Assembly (NCBI GenBank): GCA_938036585.1
Contig: CALHQN010000318.1
Coordinates: forward strand, 1 to 14,719
Length of the DNA stretch: 14,719 bases
Direction: 5' to 3'
DNA from: an uncultured Campylobacter sp.
Lineage (GTDB): Bacteria > Campylobacterota > Campylobacteria > Campylobacterales > Campylobacteraceae
The translations under genes were made by a program, and so were the position numbers. The notes beneath the pieces were generated by a model. That model was not told where the DNA came from and made no database searches. It worked only from the letters and a program-made list of their open reading frames with translations. Position 1 is the first letter of the stretch. The number at the start of each line of letters is the position of its first letter. Below, one piece after another: positions 1-8,093 of the stretch.

Positions 1-116
1 ATCGTCACGTCCACGAAGACGCTGCCTTCGATCGTCTCTTTTGCGATCTTCGAAATGGGCTTGTAGCCGCAGCCGATCAAAAAAATCAAACAAAAAACGG
101 TTAAAACTTTTCTCAT
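1..116 (-). CDS. lptE: Partial lipoprotein, probable LPS-assembly protein LptE (N-terminus only)
   Basis: Only the first 38 codons are in the window; the gene runs off the left edge. The start ATG is at 116-114, 6 bases after the leuS stop. The product begins MRKVLTVFCLIFLIGC, a lipoprotein signal peptide with a basic N-terminus, a hydrophobic core and the lipobox LIGC, so Cys16 should become the lipidated first residue. The mature part starts GYKPISKIAK and continues to a VFVDV stretch. This resembles LptE, the outer-membrane lipoprotein that plugs LptD and helps insert lipopolysaccharide. I also recall LptE lying directly after leuS in C. jejuni and H. pylori. The family call therefore rests on a short N-terminus plus synteny; the lipoprotein call is seen directly. 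A run of seven A (79-85) falls in the signal-peptide codons. Confidence 0.72.
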   Translation of the reverse strand, partial: MRKVLTVFCLIFLIGCGYKPISKIAKETIEGSVFVDVT

Positions 117-122
117 CTTCGC

Positions 123-2570
123 CTACTTTATCACCAAATTTACGAGCTTGTTTTTGACGTAAATTTCTTTTACGACACTCTTGCCCTCTAGCCATTTGGC
201 GCAATTGCGCTTCGCAAGGCTTAAAATTTCGCCCTCGCTTAGGCTCGCGCCCGCTTCAAACTCCGCGCGCTTTTTGCCGTTAATCGTGACGGCAAGCTTG
301 ATCGTATCGCTCTCAAAGACCTCTTCGCAAACTCGCAGCTCGCCGAAATTCCGCCTATTAAACAGCTTCTCGCTAAGCTCGGCGCAGATGTGCGGCACGA
401 TAGGCTCGAGCAGACTTAATATCACGAAGTAGCCCTCGGTAAATACGTCTTTGTTACTCTGCGCATTTAGGGCGTTTAGCGCCTCCATACACGCGGCAAT
501 TAGGGTATTGAAAGCAAAGCTGCTCTCATAAACCTGCTGCGATTTTTTAAGCGCCTCATAAACTTTAAGGCGGGCATATTTTTCCTCTTTATTTAGGCTC
601 GCGTGGTCGATCTGCGGAATTTTATCCGTAGCGTAGGCGTTTTCGGCACGATCGTATAGGCGATTTAAAAATTTATACGCGCCCTCTACCGCGCTGTCGT
701 TCCACTCAAGCTCCTTTTGCGGAGGTGCTGCAAAAAGTATAAAAAGTCTCGCCGTATCGGCTCCGTATCTCTCGATAATATCATCGGGATCGACGGTGTT
801 TCCCTTGCTTTTGCTCATCTTTGCGCCGTCTTTTAGCACCATGCCCTGGGTTAGCAGCCGCTCAAACGGCTCGCTATCGCGCAGATATCCTATGTCGCGA
901 AGAGCCTTTTGGAAAAATCTTGCGTATAAAAGGTGCAAAATCGCGTGCTCGATGCCGCCGATATATTGATCGACGTTCATCCAGTAATTCACGCTTTGCT
1001 CGTCAAACGCCCGCTGCTGCCACGTACGCTCATCGCTTGCGTAGCGCGCGAAATACCATGAGCTTTCAAAAAATGTATCGAGCGTGTCGGTCTCGCGCAC
1101 CCCGTCGCCGCCGCATTTAGGGCATTTGCAAAACTTCCAGCTAGGATGCGTATCGAGTGGATTGCCCTTGCCTGTGATTTTAATATCCTGCGGAAGCTCT
1201 ACGGGTAGATTTGAAATTTCTTCGCTTACAAGCCCGCATTTTGGGCAGTGGATCATCGGGATCGGCGCGCCCCAGTAGCGCTGGCGGCTTACCCCCCAAT
1301 CGCGAAGTTTAAAATTTACCATGCGGCGTCCGAGCTTTAACTCTTCGAATTTTGAGATAACGGCACTTTTTGCCCTCTCGCTATCCATGCCGCTAAATTC
1401 TTCGGAATTTACCAAAACACCGCTCTCTACGTAGGCTTTGCTAGCGTCGTAATCGCCGCTTTTTGGAGCGATGCTTTGAATGATCGGCAGATTAAATTTC
1501 TTCGCAAACTCGAAGTCTCTCTCATCGTGCGCAGGCACCGCCATAACCGCGCCGCCGCCGTATTCTGCTAGGACGAAATTCGCAGTCCAAACGGGGATTT
1601 TTCTGCCGCTTAGCGGATGAAGCACGCTGATTCCGAGGCTCACGCCGTCTTTATCGCTTGCTTGGCGCTCGCGCGGGCTTTGATTTAAAATTTCTCTCAC
1701 CTTCGCCGCAGCTTCCGCGCCGAGTAAATTATTATCCAAAAGTCTCTTTACGACCTCGTGCTCCGGCGCAAGCGCGGCGTAGCTCATGCCGTAAATCGTA
1801 TCGGGGCGCGTCGTAAAAACCTTAAAACCCTCGATGCCGCCAAGCTTGGCGCTGCTTTGCTCGTCAAATTTAAAGCTAAATTCCAAACCCTCGCTGCGCC
1901 CGATCCAGTTTTCCTGCATCGTAAGCACCTGAGCGGGCCACTTGCCCTCAAGCTCCTTTAGGCAATCCAAAAGCTCCTGCGCGTAGGCGGTGATTTTTAG
2001 ATAATATCCCGGCATCTGCTTTTGCACGACCTCGTTGCCGCAGCGCCAGCACCTACCCTCCTCGACCTGCTCGTTGGCAAGCACCGTCTGATCGTGCTCG
2101 CACCAATTTACCACGGCGCTTTTTCTGTAGATGAGTCCTTTTTCAAAAAGTTTGATGAAAAATTCCTGCTCCCAGCGCGTATAAAGCGGATCGGAGGTAG
2201 CGAGCATGCGGCGAGCCGAAAAGCTAAAGCCCAGGCGGTGTAGCTCGTTTTTCATATAATCGATATTTTCGTAGGTCCAAGTTTTGGGATGAGTGCCGTG
2301 TTTGATCGCCGCGTTTTCCGCGGGCATTCCGAAGCTGTCAAAGCCGATCGGCTGAAGCACGTTGTATCCGCGCAGCCTGTAATAGCGGCTCAAAGCATCG
2401 CCGATGCTGTAGTTTCGCACGTGCCCCATATGGATGCGGCCGCTTGGGTAGGGAAACATCGAAAGGATATATTTTTTAGGTAGGCTATAATCGTCCTTAG
2501 GCTCGAAAACCCCCTCATCGTCCCAAATTTTCTGCCATTTAAACTCGATACTTTTACTGTCGTAAGGCAT
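123..2570 (-). CDS. leuS: Leucyl-tRNA synthetase
   Basis: Class I aminoacyl-tRNA synthetase that charges tRNA-Leu in the cytoplasm. The 815-residue product is full length for a bacterial LeuRS. It has the HIGH-type signature HMGH at residues 47-50 (within [11 protein letters not shown]) and KMSKS at 584-588. The CP1 editing domain shows TTRPDT at 253-258 and VPAHDERD at 345-352, the site that hydrolyses mischarged tRNA, so proofreading should be intact. Cysteines at 157, 174 and 177 and the pairs HCPKCG (441-446) and CPKCGG (483-488) suggest zinc-binding modules. The start ATG at 2570-2568 has an AGGAG ribosome site (2580-2576) five bases upstream. That site overlaps the TAG stop of the preceding gene, which suggests translational coupling. 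The gene is fifth in the yajC-secD-secF operon, and the lipoprotein gene follows after 6 bases. Confidence 0.97.
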   Translation of the reverse strand: MPYDSKSIEFKWQKIWDDEGVFEPKDDYSLPKKYILSMFPYPSGRIHMGHVRNYSIGDALSRYYRLRGYNVLQPIGFDSFGMPAENAAIKHGTHPKTWTYENIDYMKNELHRLGFSFSARRMLATSDPLYTRWEQEFFIKLFEKGLIYRKSAVVNWCEHDQTVLANEQVEEGRCWRCGNEVVQKQMPGYYLKITAYAQELLDCLKELEGKWPAQVLTMQENWIGRSEGLEFSFKFDEQSSAKLGGIEGFKVFTTRPDTIYGMSYAALAPEHEVVKRLLDNNLLGAEAAAKVREILNQSPRERQASDKDGVSLGISVLHPLSGRKIPVWTANFVLAEYGGGAVMAVPAHDERDFEFAKKFNLPIIQSIAPKSGDYDASKAYVESGVLVNSEEFSGMDSERAKSAVISKFEELKLGRRMVNFKLRDWGVSRQRYWGAPIPMIHCPKCGLVSEEISNLPVELPQDIKITGKGNPLDTHPSWKFCKCPKCGGDGVRETDTLDTFFESSWYFARYASDERTWQQRAFDEQSVNYWMNVDQYIGGIEHAILHLLYARFFQKALRDIGYLRDSEPFERLLTQGMVLKDGAKMSKSKGNTVDPDDIIERYGADTARLFILFAAPPQKELEWNDSAVEGAYKFLNRLYDRAENAYATDKIPQIDHASLNKEEKYARLKVYEALKKSQQVYESSFAFNTLIAACMEALNALNAQSNKDVFTEGYFVILSLLEPIVPHICAELSEKLFNRRNFGELRVCEEVFESDTIKLAVTINGKKRAEFEAGASLSEGEILSLAKRNCAKWLEGKSVVKEIYVKNKLVNLVIK

Positions 2571-2578
2571 ATGCTCTC

Positions 2579-2920
2579 CTAAAATTCATCTCTTGTTTTT
2601 GCAGATTCGATCGAGATCAAAATGAGCGAGAAGAAATTTGCAAGCAGCGCGCCGATCGCAAGCGAGGTCACGATCGAAAGATCCCCAGGAGCTACTAAGA
2701 TCAAAACAAACGCCGGTATGAGGTGCAGATCCGCTACGAGCGAGCTTGCGAAAAGCTCGGCTGCGAGCATATTTCGCACGCCTACCTTTAAAAGCGTCGA
2801 AACCGCATTTACGCTGGTTGCGATGAAAAGTAAAATTTCATGCCTTTCGTAAATAAATCCGCCGATCGTCGTCATGCTCATCAGAGCGAAAAATATGTAA
2901 ATTACCCTTCCCCAATTCAT
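2579..2920 (-). CDS. Small four-helix membrane protein of unknown function (DUF6394-like)
   Basis: A 113-residue, very hydrophobic protein with about four predicted membrane segments, roughly residues 5-24, 28-47, 51-77 and 82-104. It has no signal peptide or catalytic motif I can name. The stretch [12 protein letters not shown] (59-70) resembles what I recall of the DUF6394 family of small proteobacterial membrane proteins. Polar or charged residues lie in or next to predicted helices: Asn38, Lys45, Glu55, Asp64 and His66. The start ATG (2920-2918) has an AAGGA site six bases upstream, and the gene begins 9 bases after the secF stop. Its TAG stop is interleaved with the leuS ribosome site. 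I recall a conserved integral membrane protein at the same place between leuS and secF in H. pylori, which would make this a real, conserved gene. A role with SecDF is only suggested by position. Confidence 0.85.
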   Translation of the reverse strand: MNWGRVIYIFFALMSMTTIGGFIYERHEILLFIATSVNAVSTLLKVGVRNMLAAELFASSLVADLHLIPAFVLILVAPGDLSIVTSLAIGALLANFFSLILISIESAKTRDEF

Positions 2921-2929
2921 ATTCTATCC

Positions 2930-3898
2930 TTACACCGTGCCTTTTTCATACATGGCTCGGTTTTTTTCTTTCTCTTTGATGCGGCGCTGTTTTTCAGCTA
3001 AAAACGCGCGATACTTCTCTACGTTAAATTTAAAGATAATCAGTAGCGGCGCGGCTACGAAGATCGAGCTGAAAGTTCCTGCAATGACGCCCACTAACAT
3101 CACGAAGCTAAAGCCGTGGATCATCTCACCGCCCCAGAAGAACAAAATCACTATAACGATGAGCGTCGTAAGCGAGGTTAGGACGGTACGCGAAAGAGTG
3201 TGTGAGATCGATTCGTTGATGACTTCGTTAAGCTTGACTGCTTTGCTTTCCTTCACCCCCTCGCGAATTCTATCGAAAACGACGATGGTGTCGTTAAGCG
3301 AGTATCCCATAATGGTTAGAAGCGCGGCTAAAATTTCAAGGTTAAAATCCACGCCCGCAAGTATTAGCGCGCCCACCGCGACTACGACGTCGTGCAGATC
3401 CGATAGTACCGCGGCGACCGCAAATCTCCACTCAAAGCGCAGGGTGATATAAACCAAAATCAGAGCAAACGATACGCAAACCGCCATAATGCCCTTTGTG
3501 CGAAGCTCCTCGCCGACTTTTGGGCCCACTATATCGACCTTGCGAACTTCAAAATTTCCGCTGCCTTGCAAAATTTCTTGCGCGGCAAGAGCGGGATTAT
3601 CGCCCAGCGAATCCGCAGCGCCCGAGTATCTTATAGTAACCTCCTCGTCGCTGCCGAATTCCGTCACGTTTATATTGCCTAAATTTGCCGCCTCGAAGCG
3701 CTTTCTGATCTCGTCCAGAGGCGCTTTGGCGTCATATTTTACCTGAATGAGCGTACCGCCGCTAAAATCGATGCCGTAGTTAAAGCCCTTAATCAAAAAC
3801 AGCGCGATGGAGCCCACTATCAAAATAGCAGAAAGCGCAAAGGTAAAATATCTAAATTTCATAAAATCATAAATTTTATCTTTATCGAATAGTTGCAT
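2930..3898 (-). CDS. secF: Protein translocase subunit SecF
   Basis: Inner-membrane SecF, partner of SecD in the proton-driven complex that helps SecYEG complete protein export. From the chosen start it has 322 residues, normal for the family. A first membrane helix (about 18-37) is followed by the signature YGIDFSGGT (41-49), a periplasmic domain of about 95 residues, then five helices to about residue 289. GYSLNDTIVVFDRIRE (198-213) holds the conserved membrane Asp203 implicated in proton movement. The C-terminus is a basic tail rich in Lys, Arg and Glu. The frame stays open to 3964, but the ATG at 3898 was chosen because MQLFDKDKIYDF is where SecF proteins begin and AAAGG lies six bases upstream. 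With this start the gene overlaps the end of secD by 17 bases. Confidence 0.96.
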   Translation of the reverse strand: MQLFDKDKIYDFMKFRYFTFALSAILIVGSIALFLIKGFNYGIDFSGGTLIQVKYDAKAPLDEIRKRFEAANLGNINVTEFGSDEEVTIRYSGAADSLGDNPALAAQEILQGSGNFEVRKVDIVGPKVGEELRTKGIMAVCVSFALILVYITLRFEWRFAVAAVLSDLHDVVVAVGALILAGVDFNLEILAALLTIMGYSLNDTIVVFDRIREGVKESKAVKLNEVINESISHTLSRTVLTSLTTLIVIVILFFWGGEMIHGFSFVMLVGVIAGTFSSIFVAAPLLIIFKFNVEKYRAFLAEKQRRIKEKEKNRAMYEKGTV

Positions 3899-5486
3899 TT
3901 GCGACCTTTCTAATTTTATAGCCGAGCCAAAGCGCGGTATTTTTGCTCTTTTCCATCTTGGCAATCACCAGCTCAAACATTCCGTGAGTACCTAAAATCG
4001 CCGTTATCATCGATGCCACGATACCGATACTCATCGTAACGGCAAAACCTTTCACAGGGCCCGTGCCGTAGGCATACAGCGCGGCGGAGGTGATCAGCGT
4101 CGTAATATTGGAGTCTATGATCGCGCTCATCGCGTTCTCATAGCCCTTGCTTATGCTTTGACCTATCGAAGCGCCCGTTTTAAGCACCTCTCTGATACGC
4201 TCATTGATGATGACGTTCGCATCCACCGCCATTCCGACCGTCAAAACTATACCCGCCATTCCTGGAAGCGTCAAAGTGGCGCCGAATAACGCCATACAAG
4301 CGATCAAAAACAAGATATTTACCACAAGCGCGATATCGGCAAAAAGCCCCGCCACGCCATAGTAGAAAATCATAAAGATCAAAATCGCAACTGCCGCAAG
4401 GCTAAGCGCCGCCATACTCTTATCAATGCTATCTTGCCCTAGGCTAGGGCCGATACTGCGCGTTTCTGAGACTTTGACGGGAGCCAAAAGCGCGCCGCTT
4501 CTAAGCGCGATCGCTACGTCGTGCGCCTCCTCGACGCTAAATCCGCCGCTGATCTGACCGCTGCCGCCGCCGATACGCTCGTTTATGCGCGGTGCGGAGT
4601 AAACTTTGCCGTCAAGCACGATGGCCAAACGCTTGCCGACGTTTTTACCGGTAAAATCGCCGAAAATTTGAGCGCCTTGAGAGTTGAGCGTAAAATTTAT
4701 GATCGGCTGGTTGGTGTGCTGATCGAAGGCAACCTTCGCATCGACCAGCATCGCGCCGTCTAAAACCGGAATTTCGTTTATGAGATACTTGTAATTCGGA
4801 TTTTTAACGTCGGGATAGATCACGTCGCCGTAAGCTCTGGCATCCGCTGCGCTAATAGTCTGCGCGCGATCTTGGCGCACGTCGTCCACCGCCATAAGCT
4901 GCAAGTGAGCCGCTTTGGCGATCAGATCCTTGGCGCGCTGCTCATCCGCTGCACTTTTAACGCCCGGAAGCTCAACCAAAATATAGCTCTCGCCCTGCTT
5001 TGCTACCGTTGGCTCCGCAAGTCCGAATTGATCTAGGCGGTTTCGGATAGTCTCAACGGCCTGTTCGATCGCGTATTTTTTAGTAGCCTCAATCTCCTCA
5101 GGCGTTAGCGTGACGCGATATTTTTCGCCCGATTTTTGAATGTCCAAACCGCTTGCGGCGTTATGCAGAATCGCATCAAATTTAGAAGCCTCGTCCGCGT
5201 CTAAAATTTCAAATTCAAACGAATCGCCTTCCAATTTTAGCCCGTCCATCAACAGATCGTCGCGCTTGGCGGCATAATTGACGCTAGCGGCGATCGATTT
5301 GATCTTTGAAACGACCGCCTCGTCGCTTTGAACTTCCAAAAGCATATGCAGGCCGCCTTGCAGATCCAAACCCAAGTTTATCTTGCTTCCCTTTTCGGTC
5401 TGAAAGATCGAAGGCGCGGCAAAAATCGCCGAAAAGATCACCGCAGCCAAAAAGATCAGCAGGCGGTATGAAATTTTACTAGTCAT
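3882..5486 (-). CDS. secD: Protein translocase subunit SecD
   Basis: Inner-membrane SecD, 534 residues, somewhat shorter than the E. coli protein. There is an N-terminal helix (about 8-25), then the signature LGLDLQGGLHMLLEV (38-52) opening the large periplasmic domain. That domain carries the conserved blocks AVETIRNRLDQFG (143-155) and LPGV (173-176). The membrane half runs from about 357 to 505 with five helices. It includes VGMAVDANVIINERIRE (417-433), whose Asp422 matches the conserved membrane aspartate of SecD. SecD works with SecF and YajC to pull translocating proteins out of SecYEG using the proton gradient. The start ATG (5486-5484) overlaps the yajC end by 8 bases. The secF start lies in its last codons, giving an unbroken chain of coupled genes. 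SecD and SecF are separate proteins here, not fused. Confidence 0.97.
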   Translation of the reverse strand: MTSKISYRLLIFLAAVIFSAIFAAPSIFQTEKGSKINLGLDLQGGLHMLLEVQSDEAVVSKIKSIAASVNYAAKRDDLLMDGLKLEGDSFEFEILDADEASKFDAILHNAASGLDIQKSGEKYRVTLTPEEIEATKKYAIEQAVETIRNRLDQFGLAEPTVAKQGESYILVELPGVKSAADEQRAKDLIAKAAHLQLMAVDDVRQDRAQTISAADARAYGDVIYPDVKNPNYKYLINEIPVLDGAMLVDAKVAFDQHTNQPIINFTLNSQGAQIFGDFTGKNVGKRLAIVLDGKVYSAPRINERIGGGSGQISGGFSVEEAHDVAIALRSGALLAPVKVSETRSIGPSLGQDSIDKSMAALSLAAVAILIFMIFYYGVAGLFADIALVVNILFLIACMALFGATLTLPGMAGIVLTVGMAVDANVIINERIREVLKTGASIGQSISKGYENAMSAIIDSNITTLITSAALYAYGTGPVKGFAVTMSIGIVASMITAILGTHGMFELVIAKMEKSKNTALWLGYKIRKVANATIR

Positions 5487-5748
5487 CTAATTTTCTTGCC
5501 ACAAATTGTTTATCCAGCTCAACCATGACCTCATCGTTAAGCTTAACTGTGATAAAATCATTGCTTGTTTTCACGACCGTGCATTTTATACCGCCGTTGG
5601 TGACGATTTTATCGCCTTTTGCGAGTGCGTCAATCATCGCCTTATGATCCTTGGCCTGTTTTTGCTGCGGTCTGATAATCAAAAAATACATAATCGCGAA
5701 GATTACGACGATAGGTAGGATTGATGCAAAGAAGTTTCCTTGTTCCAT
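5479..5748 (-). CDS. yajC: Preprotein translocase accessory subunit YajC
   Basis: An 89-residue single-pass inner-membrane protein. It has one membrane helix (about 7-25) followed directly by FLIIRPQQKQ (22-31), the hallmark of YajC. Next is a small cytoplasmic domain with GDKIVTNGGIKCTVVK (45-60), typical of the family. YajC copurifies with SecD and SecF and sits first in this operon, as in many bacteria. The start ATG (5748-5746) follows AAAGGA (5757-5752) after three bases, with the wider purine run in a usable range. The stop overlaps the secD start by 8 bases. Its first nine codons are overlapped on the opposite strand by the start of lnt, so the two divergent genes share sequence at their 5' ends. 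Confidence 0.95.
   Translation of the reverse strand: MEQGNFFASILPIVVIFAIMYFLIIRPQQKQAKDHKAMIDALAKGDKIVTNGGIKCTVVKTSNDFITVKLNDEVMVELDKQFVARKLDD
5689..5694 (+). promoter_or_regulatory. Candidate -10 box for lnt, inside yajC
   Basis: CATAAT matches TATAAT at five of six positions and follows a run of A residues. It would start transcription about 20-25 bases before the lnt ATG. A second box, GATAAT at 5674-5679, is an alternative. Both lie inside the yajC coding sequence on the other strand. This follows from the lnt start position, but neither box is more than suggestive. Confidence 0.22.
5713..5720 (+). promoter_or_regulatory. Ribosome binding site that fixes the lnt start
   Basis: AGGTAGGA precedes TTG-ATG. 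The AGG at 5713-5715 is 8 bases before the ATG at 5724. An in-frame TAG at 5712-5714 closes the frame upstream. No ATG, GTG or TTG codon occurs in frame after 5726 until well past the first membrane helix. This site is therefore the only plausible ribosome site for lnt. It is encoded on the strand opposite yajC codons. Confidence 0.55.
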
Positions 5749-7067
5749 GTGTTTCCTTTATTAGAAATTTAAAAAGTAGCTATTTTACATTAAGTTACAT
5801 AAATAAAGGCTTTGTTCTTGCCCTTGCACTTTCAAATTTTATTTTCGTAGAAATTTTAAGTTCTAAATTTGACGGCTTAATCGCTCTGGCGGCGGAATTT
5901 TTCTCGCCTTTAATTGCGATAGCGGCGCTTTATTATCTGCTAAAGGCAAGCAAGGCGGAGTGGTTTTGGTGCGGATTTTTTATCGGCGCGCTGTGGATGC
6001 ACTGGATCAGCTTCAGCCTGATCTATTTCAATCTCGCATTTTTGATCCCGCTTGAAATTCTTGGAATTTGTCTCGTTTATGCTTTTATTTTCCGTATCTT
6101 TGCGATCTTTGACGCGCCAGTTTTGCGCGCTGCGTGCCTTTTGATTCTAAAATTTATTCACCCTTTCGGCTTTGATTGGCTAAATTTTGAACTGCTGCTA
6201 AGCCATGGGATTTTCAGAGCCGATCTTAGCGCGCTGGCTCTGATTTTAGCGGGACTTTGCGCGGTTTTATATCTACGGGGGCGCGGCGCCCAGGCTAAGC
6301 TTAATGCCGCGATCTTCGCGGCATTTTTGATCTGCGCGCTGCAATTTAGCCAAAAAGAAGCCGAGCCGCTGCCCATTAAAATTTTACTCGCAGACACCGA
6401 TATTTCGCAGTATGACATCTGGGCAAAGGATAAAATTTTATCCGCCGCGTTGGCAAATTTAGCTCGGATTGATGATGCCATCGCAGCGGGGCAGGATGCG
6501 ATAATTTTGCCCGAGAGCGCCTTTGCGATGCCGCTAAATTTAGAAAACGTACTAGTTGAAGCTCTAAAGGAAAAATCACGCGCAATTACGATAGTAGCGG
6601 GTGCGGAAGCGTATGAGAACGGGAAATTTTACAACAGCGCCTATCTTTTTGCAAACGGGGAAATGAAGCGCTTCGATAAGCACATTTTGGTGCCGTTTGG
6701 CGAAATGGTACCGCTGCCTGAATTCGCGCGAAATTTTATCAACCGCGTGCTATTAGGCGGCGCGACCGATTTTTCGACGGCTAGCGGTTTTAGCGACTAC
6801 GAGCTTGGCGGGCGAAGCGTAAGAAGCGCGGTTTGCTACGAGGCTACGCGCGCGGAGCTTTACGAGGGCTCGCCCAAATACGTCGTAGCGATCAGCAATA
6901 ACGGCTGGTTCGTGCCGAGCTACGAGCCCCATTTGCAGCGCCTCATAATCCGCTACTACGCGAGCTTGCGCGGCACGCTGATCTATCACGCCGTAAACGG
7001 CAGCGCTAGCGAGATAATCGCTCCGAAAAAGATCTGGATAAACCGTCTTAAAGATCATCTAAAATAG
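5724..7067 (+). CDS. lnt: Apolipoprotein N-acyltransferase
   Basis: Inner-membrane enzyme that adds the third acyl chain to the N-terminal cysteine of apolipoproteins, using a phospholipid donor. It has 447 residues from the ATG, shorter than E. coli Lnt (512) but with both halves present. Hydrophobic helices cover about residues 29-207. A nitrilase-type domain follows with the expected catalytic set: Glu264 in LPESA, Lys319 in KHILVPFGE, and Cys371 in SAVCYEA. SNNGWF (391-396) is also typical. A further helix region near 405-425 precedes the C-terminus. The start is unusual because it lies inside yajC and gives about 27 residues before the first helix. TTG at 5721 is a possible alternative. 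The gene transcribes away from yajC, and pyrH follows after 64 bases. Confidence 0.93.
   Translation: MQRSFLVPCVSFIRNLKSSYFTLSYINKGFVLALALSNFIFVEILSSKFDGLIALAAEFFSPLIAIAALYYLLKASKAEWFWCGFFIGALWMHWISFSLIYFNLAFLIPLEILGICLVYAFIFRIFAIFDAPVLRAACLLILKFIHPFGFDWLNFELLLSHGIFRADLSALALILAGLCAVLYLRGRGAQAKLNAAIFAAFLICALQFSQKEAEPLPIKILLADTDISQYDIWAKDKILSAALANLARIDDAIAAGQDAIILPESAFAMPLNLENVLVEALKEKSRAITIVAGAEAYENGKFYNSAYLFANGEMKRFDKHILVPFGEMVPLPEFARNFINRVLLGGATDFSTASGFSDYELGGRSVRSAVCYEATRAELYEGSPKYVVAISNNGWFVPSYEPHLQRLIIRYYASLRGTLIYHAVNGSASEIIAPKKIWINRLKDHLK
5782..5787 (-). promoter_or_regulatory. Candidate -10 box for the yajC-secDF operon
   Basis: Read on the minus strand this is TAAAAT, five of six matches to TATAAT. 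It lies 34 bases before the yajC start codon, inside the lnt coding sequence. No good -35 box is visible 17 bases further up. That is usual for Campylobacter, whose sigma-70 promoters lean on the -10 box and T-rich upstream sequence. It was placed by eye; the AT-rich stretch offers alternatives. Confidence 0.3.
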
Positions 7068-7096
7068 CCTAAAAAGTTATTTTTAAACGACTTTTG

Positions 7097-7851
<755 letters not shown>

Positions 7852-7863
7852 AATTTTAAATTT

Positions 7864-7869
7864 AAGGAG
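7864..7869 (+). promoter_or_regulatory. Ribosome binding site that fixes the rpoZ start
   Basis: AAGGAG lies five bases before the ATG at 7875. The adjacent in-frame TTG at 7872 would be only two bases away, too close for efficient initiation. This favours a product beginning MRTEQ rather than MMRTEQ. Confidence 0.8.
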
Positions 7870-7874
7870 AATTG

Positions 7875-8093
7875 ATGAGAACCGAACAAATTGTAGCCAA
7901 GGCTTTAAAAGTAACGGGCGGAGACCGATATAAGCTATCTTTGATGATAAGCAAACGCGCCGAGCAGCTAGCTGCGGGCGAACCGCCGCTCATAGAGAAC
8001 GTAGATACTCGCAAGATGAAATTTGCCGATATAGCAATCTTGGAACTAGCCGAAGGTAAGATCGCATTAGATGGAATCGTTGACAAGGATTAA
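7875..8093 (+). CDS. rpoZ: DNA-directed RNA polymerase subunit omega
   Basis: A 72-residue omega subunit, which helps assemble and stabilise the beta-prime subunit of RNA polymerase. The sequence MRTEQIVAKAL, then RYKLSLMISKRAEQL (18-32) and KMKFADIAILELAEGKI (47-63), matches the omega pattern of Campylobacter. The protein is short because it lacks the C-terminal extension of E. coli omega. The N-terminus reads Met-Arg rather than the Met-Ala-Arg that contributes to the first ppGpp site in E. coli polymerase. It begins 23 bases after the pyrH stop. Its last 23 bases overlap the start of spoT, so the two are probably translated together. Confidence 0.95.
   Translation: MRTEQIVAKALKVTGGDRYKLSLMISKRAEQLAAGEPPLIENVDTRKMKFADIAILELAEGKIALDGIVDKD

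Noticed and set aside
2937..3452. A 171-codon open frame on the plus strand opposite secF
   Set aside because: It is Ser/Thr-rich with no recognisable domain and lies wholly antisense to a well-conserved gene; an artefact of codon use on the other strand.
3899..3964. N-terminal extension of secF by 22 codons to an upstream ATG
   Set aside because: It would overlap secD by 83 bases and add a basic stretch not found in SecF. The ATG at 3898 has a good ribosome site and the normal SecF beginning.
5721..5723. TTG as the lnt start codon
   Set aside because: It is possible, but the next codon is ATG with better spacing from AGGTAGGA. The choice changes the protein by one residue.
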